Shown here piece by piece: positions 28,170 through 39,578 of a stretch of DNA of 64,000 bases. The translations under genes and the position numbers were made by a program. This DNA comes from Undaria pinnatifida (Eukaryota; Sar; Phaeophyceae; Laminariales; Alariaceae). A model generated the notes under the pieces. The model searched no databases and had not been told where the DNA came from. It saw nothing but the letters and a program-made list of their open reading frames with translations. The stretch lies in NCBI GenBank assembly GCA_012845835.1, contig JABAKD010000014.1:3952896-4016895 (forward strand), given 5' to 3'. How positions within the stretch are numbered: the first letter of the stretch is position 1; every line of letters begins with the position of its first letter.

Positions 28170-30690
28170 GTTGCAAGGGCAGACGCCGAAATGTTCTGTA
28201 TGGGAGTTGCTCCTGTCTAGGAACACCAAGTACCAGGGACGGCGCCTATACAACCAAGTACAGGGTTGCGGTTGGGGTTAGGGGTAAGGTTAGGGTCAGG
28301 GTTATTGGATTACATAGCGCATGGACTGCAGTTAAGAGGTGCTGGCATGCAGGTCATGGACTCCGTAAATAGTTGCTCTCAGCACTCAGTATCTGTCTAT
28401 TAATAGTAGTTACCTAAAACAAGAACTACCTCCGGTAGAACTTTATTGCGGGAGCTTCATACAGGCAAATGCGAGATTATCCCGTGGAAACCATACGGAC
28501 AATAGAGGCAGCGCACACCTTGCAGTAGCAATAGGCCATGCATGAACAGCCGACCTTTCGATTATTCTCTCTCGAGGGGGCCGTGGTGTGCTGTGTGACG
28601 TGAACGCTGTCACTCGTGCTTGAGGCACCCACCCTCGCGCCGAAGCAGCCATTTGTGTCGAACTATTTCAAACACGTCAGATGTGAGTCCATCTGGTTGA
28701 GTGGTCTATACTCAAATTCAGATACATGCACGTTAATGTGATGATAACAACAACAACACACCCACCGAATCAACAGGTGGGCTGAATGGTAGCAATCAAC
28801 TCAACCCTCTCACACCTCACAAACAGGCGGCTTTTTTTATAATAGGCGCTGCAGCATGCAAAGTCTAGACTACAGCAGCAGAAGCAGAAACCACGCCATT
28901 CTACGACGTCATATACGGAGACGCAGCAGCATCAGCAGCAGGAGGAGGAGGAACAGCTCTCGCATCATACCCAATACCCACCTGCTGGGTGGGTGGGTGG
29001 ATGCTGGATGCTGGTTACGCAGCAGGAGCAGTACCATCGTAGTCGACCATACTCCTAAAAAGTAAGTATACCAGCATCCTGGTTGGTGTAATATGTGGGG
29101 CGTAAATATAGTAACCATTTAATCACTAATATAAAGATACAATGATTATTATATTGTGTGACATATTGGCTTACAACAATGGTAATTTTGTAATTTTATA
29201 TTTTGCCATTTTTTTCGAAGGCAAACCCAACAGGTGGAAGGCAGCGAGAAGGTTCACGCGTGGACGAAAGTAGATAACCAATGCTTGTCTGACGTTGATC
29301 AGACGAAATACTGTAAGAGAAAGCGGTCTCGATAAAAATATGGTCTCGAGGGACTCGTTACTCGTACCTCGTGCCAGCGCGCGTTGTGTACACCCCGGGA
29401 GTGGACGAGAGAGTGGACGCACAGGATCGACGAACTTGCTGATTCTCCGGTTCTCCCAGAACCACACCGATTCTACGAAACTAATCCTACGTCACACACG
29501 AAAAAGGAGATAGGCGTGGGTGTACTTGTAGTCGACGTAGATGTCCTAGGTCCTAAAGTGATACGGAATTGCGCACCTGCGGCTGGCATAACGAGATGCG
29601 ATAGCGGGAGGAGGAGAGAGTGTTTCCAGAGGCGATTCATGGCCTGCCTTTCTTAGAACACCGACACAGCAGCAGCGTTGGTTCGTGCGAACAGTAGCGT
29701 GTGTAGGAAAAGTGCAAAGTTCGTTCGTTTTCTGTTTTTTGTATTTATTTGTTCGTTTTTGACCTGCTGTTCAAGACATTTTATTTTCATTTCTTGAGGT
29801 AGAAAACGAGTTTTAGAAGGAAATAACTCGAGTAGTATTTGTTGTGCAACATTTTTAACGATACTTTGTGTACTTCCTCACCTCCTGGGCGGGGAGTTCG
29901 ATCCCTGGGGAATGCATATTTTACCGGGTTTGTCTATTCGTACCCCCTTGAGTTTGGTCAGTGCGGGGCACGGAAGCACCGACAGCGCTGCGTCTGAGGA
30001 TTATGAGTGGGAATGGCCCAACGCACGTTCACTTCCAGACATCAGTGGTGAGGATTCGGGTGCAGTAGTGTGCCCCTGCACAGGACGGCGAAGATTTGAG
30101 CAAAGGCTAGGATCGATGACCATTTTGTACTTACCCTGCTACATTTGCAGTACGTTTTTACCCACCTTTTCCAACATCGCCCATCTACCCAGTACCTATG
30201 ATACAGCAGTATGAAAACTTAGGGTGTGCCAGGTACCCGGTAGCATGTAAGCTTGGGTGTAGGACGTGCGATGCATTAACTCGGGGCCCTGCAGTGTTGG
30301 TTGGTTGTATATACCAGATGTACGGCTGTAATAAGACAGGTCTACCTGGTACAGCCACTGGGGTTTGTGGTACGTAAACCGGCTCTACATCTATACGTAC
30401 GGCTGTTGCCTCCCTGGTATTTCTCATTCCGACGGGCATTCTGCTCTTGCGCTGTGGGCTGCGCTGTCACAGAGGTCTGGTGCATCTTGCGCGATGGCTT
30501 GTGGTCAAGTTAGACCTAACTATGCCGAATGTAGAGACCTAAACTCCGTGCAAGGGGGGTGATATCACGTACCTGGTAGTGTGTAGCATGGCACCAGGTA
30601 TATGGCCGTAGGCACCCAGGAGGCGATCACATAGTATACCCATTGCTATCTCTGGAAGTGGCTATCCCAGAAAACAAATGAAGTAGTTAG
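28170..30690. other. No gene recognised upstream of the cyclophilin
   Basis: Holds a GGGTTAGGGGTAAGGTTAGGG stretch (28275), (CAACAA)n and CAGCAG runs, and a B-box-like GGGGAGTTCGATCCCTGG at 29890. A plus frame at 29960-30110 reads SEDYEWEWPNARSLPDISG, but without a recognised family. The missing first exon of the cyclophilin may lie here or further upstream. Confidence 0.35.
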
Positions 30691-30694
30691 AAGC

Positions 30695-30928
30695 TGTGAT
30701 CGGATGTGCAAGAAGGTACGCACAAGCTGCCGAAGTCCGCCTCACGAGTGGTTCTTATAGTACAATGCAGCTCACCCTTCACTGGACCCGCGGACCACCT
30801 CACGGCGCTTTGCGCTTGGTGCACGCAATGTCTGCCTGCTCGGTGGAAACCCGACATGCTCCGTCCACCGGCATTGTAGGGTGCGAGGTCTATTATCTTA
30901 CAGTATGACTTCGGCTATGCATGAAATG
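30695..30928 (-). repeat. Dispersed 200-bp repeat, copy 3 (inverted)
   Basis: GTCCGCCTCACGAGTGGTTC ... CACCTCACGGCGCTTTGCGC ... GGCTATGCATGAAATGAG, the reverse complement of the copy at 5203. Confidence 0.85.
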
Positions 30929-31009
30929 AGTCCCCTCCCCCCCCGCCGGCCACCCCCTCCCCCGCCCCGCCCACCCTTCACCCACCCGTGCCGTCACCGA
31001 CAACTACAG

Positions 31010-31086
31010 GGGGCGTTCACGGTAGAGCTGTACCCTCAGCACGCCCCGCGGTCTTGCCAAAACATGGCGGAGCTCGCACGGAGAGG
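31010..31086 (+). CDS. PPIL1: PPIL1-type cyclophilin exon ([10 protein letters not shown])
   Basis: Follows CAACTACAG| and ends GG|GTGAGT in phase 2. Encodes [20 protein letters not shown] then ELARRG, the first beta strand and helix of the cyclophilin barrel. Confidence 0.92.
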
Positions 31087-33967
31087 GTGAGTGGGATATG
31101 ACACGACGGCGCACTCCCGTTTTTTGTCAACTCTGGTTTTCGTACAAGCTTGGACCCCAACCAGCCGAATCGCGTTATGCCTAGATAATGCACAGTATCA
31201 AATATGCGCACATCTTGTTTCCTCGTTTGTTCCAACCCGAATCGCGCCATCTTCTAGGTACTGCCTTTCTCTGCATCCTTATATTGTTTTCTTGTCTGTT
31301 CCAACCCAAAGCAGCCAAAGCGTGTTGATTTTGTACCTGGTAGGCATCTAGTGGATATCTGGTACCCTTGTACAGGTTTGCGGCAATATTAATATTGTGC
31401 AGGTTTGCGGCAATATTAATATTTGGCCCTTGGTGTTGATGGTGCGTGCACGGCGCGCTACCATTTCGATATCCTTTCCACGTTTTGAACTGCCGCTACC
31501 GTGCTGCTGGTACCCACTCTTTTGCTGCTTCCCATGCTTCTGCTGCTGCTGCTGGACATGCTGCTGCTGCTGCTGCTGGACATGCTGCTGCTGCTGCTGG
31601 ACATGCTGCTGCTGCTGGACTTGCTGCTGCTGTTGCTGCTGCCACTGAAGCGCCCCCAGCTTCCCTACGCGCACTTAAAACCAAGAAAGACGGGCGAAGG
31701 GAAGTTGGATCGAATTCGACGAAAGGCAGGGATGTCGGAAAACCTACATTATATATATAGTAGCAGCACTCTTCATACAACGCTGTTGATGACAATACTG
31801 TACATGGAATAGGAACCGCACTTTGCACGTTAAGACATATCTTCCCCCCTTGCTCCCTCCTGCTGTAGCTACTACGACAACACCATCTTCCACCGAGTGA
31901 TCAAGGATTTCATGGTACAAGGAGGCGATCCGACGGGAACGGGGAGGGGAGGTGAATCCTCCTTTGGTGGGAAATTTGAGGATGAGATCCGACGGGACCT
32001 CAAGCACACTGGCGCGGGCGTCGTCTCCATGGCTAACGCGGGGCCGAACACGAACGGATCGCAGGCACGTGTTGGGGTTAGGGTTAGGGTTGTGCTAGAG
32101 GTAGGGCTGGCACGGGTTTGGAGGGGTAGGGTTAGGGGACCTTAGCAAATGGCGTCGCTGGCACGACGTGGATTTTTATAAGCGTGAAATCAATCCTCAC
32201 CGCCAATCCCAAGTAATACCAGGTAGGCTTCGCCGCGGCGGGCTGCTACGGGCAGGATTAGGGTCAGGGTTAGGGTAGGAGTTGGGCTACGTATAGGGCT
32301 TGGGTGGTTATTTCGGCCGTCCACAGCGTTGTTTTTTGGGCAATAGGTCTGTGTAGGAGGTGCTCTGTGGGGTTCGTGTGCTCTTTTTTCGATTTGGACT
32401 TCAATGGGCTTGATTGGGCTTGCGTGGGCTTGCTTGGGCTTGCCGCAGCTTATCAGCTTATCAGCTTATCTGTCTGTCTGCTTCCTCAATGATCCCGGAG
32501 CGTGTTTTTTTTGCCAGATATGAGTGCGGAAGCAAGGCGTTTTCTTACAGCAGCAGAGGTAGAAGCGGCGCCGTCGTGTCTGCAGCTGTGCCTGCGATGC
32601 GTGTCGTTTAGACTTGTTTTGTAGAAAACTACGGCGAAGGTTCCTTGCCCGCGTGTCGCCGCAACTTGGTCGCAAGCAAGACTCCCACTTTTTTGGCACA
32701 CACGCCCAGGATTTGGTGTCCGTCGGCTTTTGTTTTGTGGCTTGCGTGGAATCATATACTCCTTGTGGTCGCCGCTGCTTTGGCTGCCGCCGCCACTGTT
32801 GATACAGTATGACACCTCTTGCTGAATCGCCGTGCCAACGAAACAAACCATCGGCGCCAAATCATTTCGCCGCCGTCGCGGTCGTCGTCGTCGTCGTCGT
32901 CGTCTTTTTTTTTTTCTTCAAAAATGCGTTTGCTCAGTTCTTCGTCACCCTGGGTCCTACACCGTGGCTGGACGGAAAGCACACCATCTTGGGAAGAATA
33001 TCGTCGGGAATGAAGGTTAAGAAAGAAAAAACGCTTCCACACATACCAAACCCGCCACGGAACGGCGGGCACTACCGCTGCTGTGTGCGCGGTATAACAT
33101 AACGGTGCCTGGTAAATATCTCATCCCGACTTAAGCGCGTGTCAGACCCCGAATTGACCGCATTCCAACTTGACCGTTGACCACAACCCGACTTGATCGT
33201 TGATCGCACCCCGACTTAACCACGCATCGCACGCCGACTTGACCGTGGATCGCGCCACGATTTTATCGTTGATCCCACACCGACTTGGCCGCCGCTCGCA
33301 CCCAACTTGACCGTGGATCGCACCTCGAATGGACGGTTGATCTCACCCCGACTTGATCGCCGATCGCACCCCGACGTGACCATTGATCGCACACCAACAT
33401 GATTGTTGATGCCACCTCGACATGACGTTTGACCGGACCCCGACTTGACCGTTGATCACACCCCAAATTAACATTTGATCTCACCCCAGCTTGATCGCGG
33501 ATCGTACCCCGACTTGAAGGTTGATCGCACCCCGACTTGATCGTTGACCGTACGCCGACTTGACCATGGATCACGCACCGAAATGGCAGCTGATCCTACA
33601 CCAGCTTGATCGCGGATCGCACCCCGAATTAACCGCACCCCGACTTGACCCTTGATCACAGCCCGACTTGACCGTGGATCGTACCCCGATTTGACCGTTG
33701 ACCGTACCCGGACTTGGCCGTGGATTGCAATTGCACCCGATTTGACAGCTGATCTCAGCCCAACATGATCGCGGATCGCACTCCGAGTTGTCCGCACCCC
33801 GAATTGACCGTTGATCGCACCCCGAATTAACCATTGATCGCAAGGTGGTTCGGCGGATGGGCATGGTGGCGGTGAACTCGGAGGACAAACCAATGCAGGA
33901 CATGCGGATAATCAGAGCGAAACCTCTCGTACTCGCGCCGGGAGAAGACGGGGCGGAAGAACAGTAG
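31010..33967 (+). CDS. PPIL1: Cyclophilin, PPIL1-type peptidyl-prolyl isomerase (4 of probably 5 exons)
   Basis: Gene-level entry. Exons 31010-31086, 31869-32064, 32938-33015 and 33845-33967 join into one frame that follows the spliceosomal cyclophilin PPIL1 end to end except the first 15-20 residues. Landmarks are [46 protein letters not shown] (catalytic and substrate-pocket region), [11 protein letters not shown] and [17 protein letters not shown]. The protein catalyses proline cis-trans isomerisation and in other eukaryotes belongs to the activated spliceosome. The upstream exon with the start Met was not found; the exon at 31010 begins in phase 0 and its preceding intron contains a dispersed repeat. 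One intron uses a GC donor and the last intron is a minisatellite. Confidence 0.93.
31530..31645 (+). repeat. CTG triplet minisatellite in cyclophilin intron
   Basis: Blocks of 3-6 CTG separated by GGACATG. The strand asymmetry gives Gln/His, Leu or Ala runs in different frames; intronic by the exon structure. Confidence 0.93.
31869..32064 (+). CDS. PPIL1: PPIL1-type cyclophilin exon ([19 protein letters not shown])
   Basis: Follows TGCTGTAG| in phase 2 and ends TCGCAG at 32064. Encodes [20 protein letters not shown] and onward to [11 protein letters not shown]. The FHR and QGGD motifs carry catalytic residues of the family. The next bases are GCACGT, so the donor is GC rather than GT. A GT donor 6 bp further on would break the SQ|FF join. 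Confidence 0.92.
32065..32300 (+). repeat. TTAGGG-like words at the start of a cyclophilin intron
   Basis: GGGGTTAGGGTTAGGGTTG at about 32074, GGTAGGGTTAGGGG at 32125 and GGTTAGGGTAGG at 32265, all in the GC-AG intron. Confidence 0.7.
32938..33015 (+). CDS. PPIL1: PPIL1-type cyclophilin exon ([16 protein letters not shown])
   Basis: Follows TTTGCTCAG| and ends ATGAAG|GTTAAG, phase 0 at both ends. Twenty-six codons, [20 protein letters not shown] then ISSGMK. The WLDGKHT motif lines the proline pocket. A GTC/TCG-rich tract and a T-run form its polypyrimidine tract. Confidence 0.92.
33125..33843. repeat. 23-bp minisatellite filling the last cyclophilin intron
   Basis: About 30 units of CGCACCCCGACTTGACCGTTGAT with point changes, without breaks. 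They produce overlapping open frames ([10 protein letters not shown]-like) on the minus strand, which are repeat artefacts. The last unit runs into the final exon's acceptor. Confidence 0.92.
33845..33967 (+). CDS. PPIL1: PPIL1-type cyclophilin last exon
   Basis: Follows GATCGCAAG| in phase 0. Forty codons, [20 protein letters not shown], then RIIRAKPL and an acidic tail ending in TAG. The position matches the family's V.RVGMV...DRP.DD..I segment. Its acceptor lies at the edge of the 23-bp minisatellite that fills the intron. Confidence 0.88.
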   Translation: MVRRMGMVAVNSEDKPMQDMRIIRAKPLVLAPGEDGAEEQ

Positions 33968-33999
33968 CGACACCCGTAGAGAAAACGTGCGGGAGGGGA

Positions 34000-34560
34000 G
34001 GGGATGGGGGAAGGAGGGGAGGGGATGGGGAGGGGCGCATGTCGACCATCATACTGCCGGCCTTGTGGTTTTGTTCGTACCTAAATTAGCCTGCTTATAC
34101 GCCACAATAGGACGAAGTGTGTCAAAATCTCCGACTAATTTAATAAACGAAAAAGCTTTGTTGTCGAAGTCCCTTGTCTCGCCCGAGACGCGCTTGCAAC
34201 CGTCCGCGACAACGAAGGGTGTCGCAGCTCCCATTTCTCGTTCAAGCTCTACTGTCCTCAAGAGTGTTTGAAACGGCAGCGGTTGCCTCATCCCCCAAGC
34301 TCGGTCAACTAGACGACACTGGCGACCCCTGCCACCGCTGCCGGCAGCGACACATGCACTCACACCGCTGCGATCAAGTGATGCATAACACGCGCGTGTC
34401 GCCTTCCTCCAATATTCGTATAAATGATCTATTTCTTACTGCAATTGATCTTAATTTCCATGTCACCTAACACATTAAGGTCTTCATCATGGCTCATTGA
34501 GGCTTGATGTCCATTGTCACTATTGATTAGGTTTCGAGTCATGAAAACTTGTTACTACCA
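34000..34560. other. Downstream of cyclophilin, unassigned
   Basis: A minus frame at 34049-34363 includes ATPFVVADGCKRVSGETRDF and KLVGDFDTLRPIVAYK with protein-like composition, but no family or splice sites are recognised. It could be an exon of a convergent gene or chance. Confidence 0.3.
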
Positions 34561-34579
34561 ACGGGCGACCGGTGTATTA

Positions 34580-34637
34580 CCCAGCTTGCAAAGATGAGTA
34601 TCGACCCTTAATAAATTTGTCGAACTCACAGCTGACG
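34580..34637 (+). repeat. Hairpin element copy
   Basis: CCAGCTTGCAAAGATGAGT ... CGAACTCACAGCTGACG. Confidence 0.8.
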
Positions 34638-34659
34638 TCTTGGAATATTTTCATGAAGA

Positions 34660-35010
34660 ATCCCTTTCGTCTCAATAACATTGGTGGCAAACCTAACGAA
34701 TCTTCGCGCGAAATTCACTCCAGCGATAACGGTCTAGGTAACTACAGCTACCGCTCGCCCTCCCAAGACCTTGCGTACAACCGCCACAGCAACGCCAGTC
34801 GGTTATTATCCCGTTTATCTCGGGCGAAATGCTCGATCCGCCGTAAGCACGCCAATTTATACCAGCGAAACCCCCGCATAACGGCGGAACGTTTCCGGCG
34901 CCCGCCCCGACCGTTGCCACCCTTGGCATACGGTATGGCCCCTCTCGCAGAATGGGATAAAAGACACACGCCACGGCACAGGTGCACACTGGTCACTTTT
35001 TTCCTTTAAT
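34660..35010. other. Unassigned, open on both strands
   Basis: A non-repetitive stretch with a 145-residue plus frame that starts inside the hairpin element, and a 98-residue minus frame. No motif or splice support. Confidence 0.25.
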
Positions 35011-35089
35011 GCTACTCCTCAATTCGGGAGCTTAAGACCTCCCGCCAAAAACTGATTTTGGGGAAAAATCGCATGGAATTAGTATGGGA

Positions 35090-35371
35090 GGCGTGCTACG
35101 ATAGAGGTAGCACTTTTTGTCTGAAACGGTTTCTGAATGACGGGCGTCCTCTTTGACTCAAAATCTGCGGTAAAAATAGGTAATTTGTTTTGCATTTAAT
35201 TATCGTCGTGTACATCGGCCACAAATAAATGGGGTTTTTCATCTCGGGGTTCTAGCACTTTCGGTGTTCTCTCCAAACCAGTTTTTGGGAGGAGGTCTTT
35301 AAGCTCCAAAATTGAGGGAACGGGTCCTCAGAAAAAAAAAAGTGGATTCTCTTCTATCGTAGCACGCGTCG
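35090..35371. mobile_element. MITE family A
   Basis: Ends GCGTGCTACGATAGAGGT and TCTATCGTAGCACGCGTC are inverted repeats. The interior has TGTCTGAAACGGTTTCTGAA, a TCAAAATC block and AGCTCCAAAATTGAGG. Confidence 0.85.
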
Positions 35372-35384
35372 CCTAGGTAACACA

Positions 35385-35607
35385 TTAACGAGAATATCAC
35401 GCCAGAAGAAAAAAAAACATGACCTATATTTTCCGACGATTTTGGTTTACCCCTTTTAGAGCCCCCAATCCCCTCCCTATACCAAATCCAAGTAATTTTG
35501 TCCCCAAAACGGGTTTCCAGTGGTAGAGGGGTTAAGGAGCCCCGTTATTCAGAAACCGTTTTCGCCAAAAAAAGGTATACCTCTCTATATATCGTAGCAC
35601 GGGTCAA
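35385..35607. mobile_element. MITE family A fragment carrying a nested family C element
   Basis: CCGACGATTTTGG is followed by a family C element at 35447-35535 and then GGAGCCCCGTTATTCAGAAA and the right end ATATATCGTAGCACGGGTC. Uninterrupted relatives read GATTTTGGGTTAAGGAGCC. Confidence 0.82.
35447..35535 (+). mobile_element. Small TTAA element (family C) nested in MITE A
   Basis: TTTACCCCTTTTAGAGCCC ... CCAGTGGTAGAGGGGTTAA, 89 bp. The left TTAA has lost one A. Confidence 0.85.
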
Positions 35608-35609
35608 AG

Positions 35610-36390
35610 TTAAACCAATTTTTTCGCGCAGGGGACCAAAGCTACGGGGTAATGGCCCCCCGGGTTACATTTTGGGTCCCCTTTTCTTTGCAGTGGTTCT
35701 TCGGGGTCACTCACACGCGAGTGAGTGACCCCCCCCACTCCCGTTCCTTTGCGATCTTCACCTGTCGAGTCTGTTTTATTTTTTCGATATCCAGATCCGG
35801 GCCCAACGGAATGGTTAGCTAAGCTGCGCCGACCAAACACGCCTCTGCGACGATGGAGGGTATGCATCACTTTTTTTTTTCGAATACTACCCCTCAATTT
35901 GGGAGCTTAAGACCTCTCCCAAAAAGCTGATATATGGAGAAAAAAAAAAGTGCTGCTCTAGAGTACCGGATGAAAATGCTCATATATGGCTTGGGTACAC
36001 AAAGAGAATCATGTGTGCAAAGAAATTTTGCCCAGATTTCCGGCGATTTTGGGCTAAGGAGCCCCCCGTCATTCGAAAACCATTTTTAGACGAAAGGCGC
36101 TCGTACCTCTATCGTAGCCCAGCACCAAACCGCCTTTTGAGGTGTCTTGGCTTTAGCATTGAGGTAAAGAGTCTTTCGCGGGCGAGCGCGGCTCAAAGAC
36201 AAGAGCTACGATAGAGGCTACGAAACCTAGCACCTTTTTGAGATTATAAAAAGTAAAAAATGTGCACTTTCTGAAAATTTAGGGGGCTCCTTGAAACCGA
36301 TCAAACTAGTCCGAAATCATCTCAGCATTCAAAACTGTTTTGCGAAATCTGGAAAGTTGTTTTGTTTTGAACCTGCTGGGGTGGGCCATA
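35610..36390. other. Transposon-derived sequence, no gene
   Basis: Contains family A pieces (AATTTGGGAGCTTAAGACCTC at 35897, GTCATTCGAAAACC at 36069) and fragments such as GAGTGAGTGACCCC shared with 37370-37400. Confidence 0.5.
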
Positions 36391-36660
36391 GAGCCATCCC
36401 ACGGTAAGGTTGCAGCATGATCGATCAGTCCCTGACTGAGCTCCTCACATGAGGAACTCAATACCTCACCCGAAAAATGACTTCGAAAAGGCATTCGGTC
36501 GCACAACCCGACCAAGCTTCTCTATGCCTTAGTCCAAAAATAAATTGTACTCGTGAAATTACTTCATTAAACGCCGGCAGTTCCTCACATGAGGAACTCA
36601 ATCGCCCAGGGACTTCTTGGCGCAATCATACAACTGCAACTCCTACCGTGGGATGACTCC
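36391..36660. mobile_element. MITE family D
   Basis: Left end GAGCCATCCCACGGTAAGG, right end CTCCTACCGTGGGATGACTC (inverted). Subterminal TTGCAG / CTGCAA and an internal pair of CCTCACATGAGGAACTCAAT. Relatives at 46635-46869 and 61008-61298. Confidence 0.85.
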
Positions 36661-36887
36661 ATACACGGGGTTAAACTTGTTCTTCATCGCGGAGATTCGC
36701 ACTTTCAGTTTGCTCAGAATCCGTGTTTGGGTGTGGTATATACGAGAGAGCTCCTTACGCCACACCACCCTCAGAAGGCAAAAACAAAACGGCGCACCGT
36801 GTAGTCGACCGAGGCCATCAACAGTATATTGTAGTATCAGACCCCTCATTTTCGCTTTCGAGTTGAGCCACTCGCACGAGTGAAACT

Positions 36888-37182
36888 CCACGCGTGCTGC
36901 GATAGAGGTATACCTTTTTTTGGCGAAAATGGTTTCTGAATGACGGGGCTCCTTAACCCAAAAATCGTCGGAAAATACGCCCCGTTTATTTTTGCATTTT
37001 GATTCTCGTTGTGTGTATCTAAATAGGCCATTGGGATATTGATCACGCCGGTAGTACTTAGTTGTGTAGTTTTCTCGTCATATTATATCAGTTTTTGGGC
37101 GAGGGACATGTCTTTAAAGCTCCCAAATTGGGGAGAACCCCAAAAATAAAGTGGTGCTCCTCTATATCGTAGCACGAGTGAC
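36888..37182. mobile_element. MITE family A, clean copy with empty TTAA site
   Basis: GCGTGCTGCGATAGAGGTAT to CCTCTATATCGTAGCACGAG, 295 bp. It contains GGGGCTCCTTAACCCAAAAA with an unoccupied TTAA at 36953. Confidence 0.87.
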
Positions 37183-37489
37183 TACAATACCTCACACACC
37201 TACCTCACGGAAGAAAGTAAACTAGTTTCAGGAGACGCGTTTTTTTTTGGCGTAGTAGCTTCGTGGCTTTTGGGTAAAAACCATAATTCCATTTCGCGGA
37301 TTGATCTCAAGAATTAAAACACACCATGCACGCGAAAGCTCAAGACCGCAGAGCAGTACGGTCAGGGGGGTTACTCGCGCTCGCGAGTGACCCCAAGCCA
37401 CAGCAGAAAGGCCCACAAAACAACAAAACAAAAAAAACTACACAGCCGTGTAGTCATGTGCCCGAGACCGGTAATGGACAACGGGATGG

Positions 37490-37798
37490 CACGTGCTACA
37501 ACCAGAAGGAGGAGGTGATAAAGCACTTTCTTCTTAAATGTTTTCTGGATGACGGGGCTCTTCAACGCAAAATCTCGTCGAAACATAGGCCATGTTTTTT
37601 TTTTCATCTCGCACGCGTGATTCTCGCTGCGCATAGACCTAGGCCATATATATGGCTTTTTGTATCCGGTATATATATATATCAGTTTATTTTTGCTCCA
37701 AATCAGTTTTTTGGGAAGGGTCTTGAGCTCCCAAATTGAGGGGTAGTAATAGAAAAAAAAAGTGGTGTGTATGCACCTCTATCGTACCACGCGCCGGA
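37490..37798. mobile_element. MITE family A, diverged
   Basis: GCACGTGCTACAACCAG left end, TTTTCTGGATGACGGGGCTC, CCCAAATTGAGGGGTAGTAA and ACCTCTATCGTACCACGCG right end. Confidence 0.75.
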
Positions 37799-37799
37799 T

Positions 37800-38330
37800 A
37801 CCCCCCGCTACCGAAGCCTTGGTCCCAGCCCTGACGCGCGTGCTGCGACAGAAGGTACCACCAGGTAGCACGTTTTGGCTACGGTAATTGACGCGCTCTA
37901 CGACAATAACGTGTGGTACTTTTTTGGCCCCTATTAAATAGCGTTTTCTGAATGATGGGCCTGGAGATCCCTTAGTAACGCGAAATAGTCCAAGACAATT
38001 TTTTCACAATCATGTCCTGCTCTAAAATCGTCAGATGATTTTCTCCTTCTATATATATACTTCGAAGTATATCTTGACCCAAAATCGTCAGATAATTTTC
38101 ACCATGTTTTATAGACTACTAGTGTTTTTTTTGGTATGTGGGATTGTTGAGATCGGGGTGCGAGTGTCATTTTTGTTTTCCCCCTAAATCAGTTTGACGG
38201 GGTGAAGTGTGATATTATAGAGCGCTCCTCAAGCCAACGCGCACCCTCTTTCGGAAGGAAAAACAAATGGTGCGCAGGGGTCCTCCTATCAGCTACCGTA
38301 GCTTTGCGTCATTTTCTGAGCGACGGGGAG
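37800..38330. other. Fragments of family A, no gene
   Basis: AAAATCGTCAGATGATTTTC appears twice (38021, 38082). AT-rich, nothing coding seen. Confidence 0.45.
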
Positions 38331-38334
38331 GAGC

Positions 38335-38735
38335 TGTTATAAGGCTTAGTTTGGGTATAAGCAATTGGTTAACCTCTTGTGAGTGGTCAAACAGACTAAT
38401 ACCCCACTTGTTCCTTAACAGATGGCGTCGTCGACAGACCGTGGGTTCTTTCGGTCGTGGGTTTGAATCCCATCACCCACAATAATAAAATGTTTTCAGA
38501 CTTTCCCCAAGTCGAACTTGAAAAATGCTCTCCCCGGTATCCCCAGGAAAATGAAACCGCTTGGATATTGATTGACAGGTCCGCCCGAATATCCGGCCGA
38601 CCTGCCATCCCGCCTTTTCAGGGGAGGGGGGGGGGGGGGGGTTATGAGGCTTTTAGTTTGGGTAGGCAATTGGGTTAACCTTTTGCAAGTGGTCAACCGG
38701 ACTTATACCCCACTAATACCTTAGCAGAGCCCCTT
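38335..38735 (+). repeat. tRNA-derived SINE, family 2, one and a half copies
   Basis: GATGGCGTCGTCGACAGACC, B-box GTGGGTTTGAATCCCATC, body CCCCAGGAAAATGAAACCGC. A second start, TTTAGTTTGGGTAGGCAATT and CAAGTGGTCAACCGGACTTA, follows a G-run at 38620. It is the inverse of the pair at 23085-23565. Confidence 0.75.
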
Positions 38736-39578
38736 CACCCCCCAAATCGTCGTGAATTCCAATTCTCGTGTATTGCAAATATGTTGTTCGTTGTGTATAT
38801 GGTACCTACTGCAGTACACAACACGTCAACTGTTCTACATGTCATGGCGCTAGGTGCACCATTTTGCCTTCTGAGGACGTGGTGGCTTGAGGAGCTCTAT
38901 GCCCTCCTGAAGCCAAAAAAACTGATTTTTGAAAAACAAACTGAAAAAAAGTGCCACACAAACCGATGAACAAACCTAGTGACCAGTTGTGGTGGGTCTT
39001 GAGTATTCCTCAAAACTACAATTTTGGCAAAACAATTTATAATTGAATTTTTTCGAAAATTTTTCGACGATTTTGGGGTTTAAGGAGCCTTAGGTGTAAA
39101 AGAAAAAAAAATCCAGGTTTTTTTATCTCGGAGGGGGTAAAAAAAAAAAGGTGCAAAAACAGTCTACCCATGTGAGCACTTTCTTCTCTTTTTATCGTGT
39201 CAGCACGCGTCGTGTAGTAGTTCTAAAGGTAAGCGATTGATGTTGTTATTACCCCCTTTTGGCCACTTTTTTTTTTTCAGTCGGCTCGGGGTCAATCGCC
39301 CGATTGACATGCCCCCCCCCCCTGCTCCTTGCGTTCGAGTGCTGTTTTAACATTCTCGATGTTTACACGAAAAGGGATCATGGTTTAAGCTACGCTGCAC
39401 CCAAAAAAAAAAAACGCCCCCCGTGAGAGAACATGTTTTTTGCCAGTGAGAGGGTCAGAGTCACTCGCGCGGGTGATGGAAACCCACCGGTGGAGTGAAA
39501 AAGGGGCTACCCCCCCCCCCCCCCCCCCCCCCGGAGCATTGATCTGTAGCTAGGTGCACCATTTTGCCTTCTGAGGGT

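Noticed and set aside
31348-31674. Poly-Gln/His, poly-Leu or poly-Ala frames
   Set aside because: Different frames of the CTG repeat between two cyclophilin exons; intronic.
33263-33903. Overlapping minus-strand open frames of 103-141 residues with [10 protein letters not shown]-like repeats
   Set aside because: They arise from the 23-bp minisatellite, are open in several frames at once, and the region is the last intron of the cyclophilin gene.
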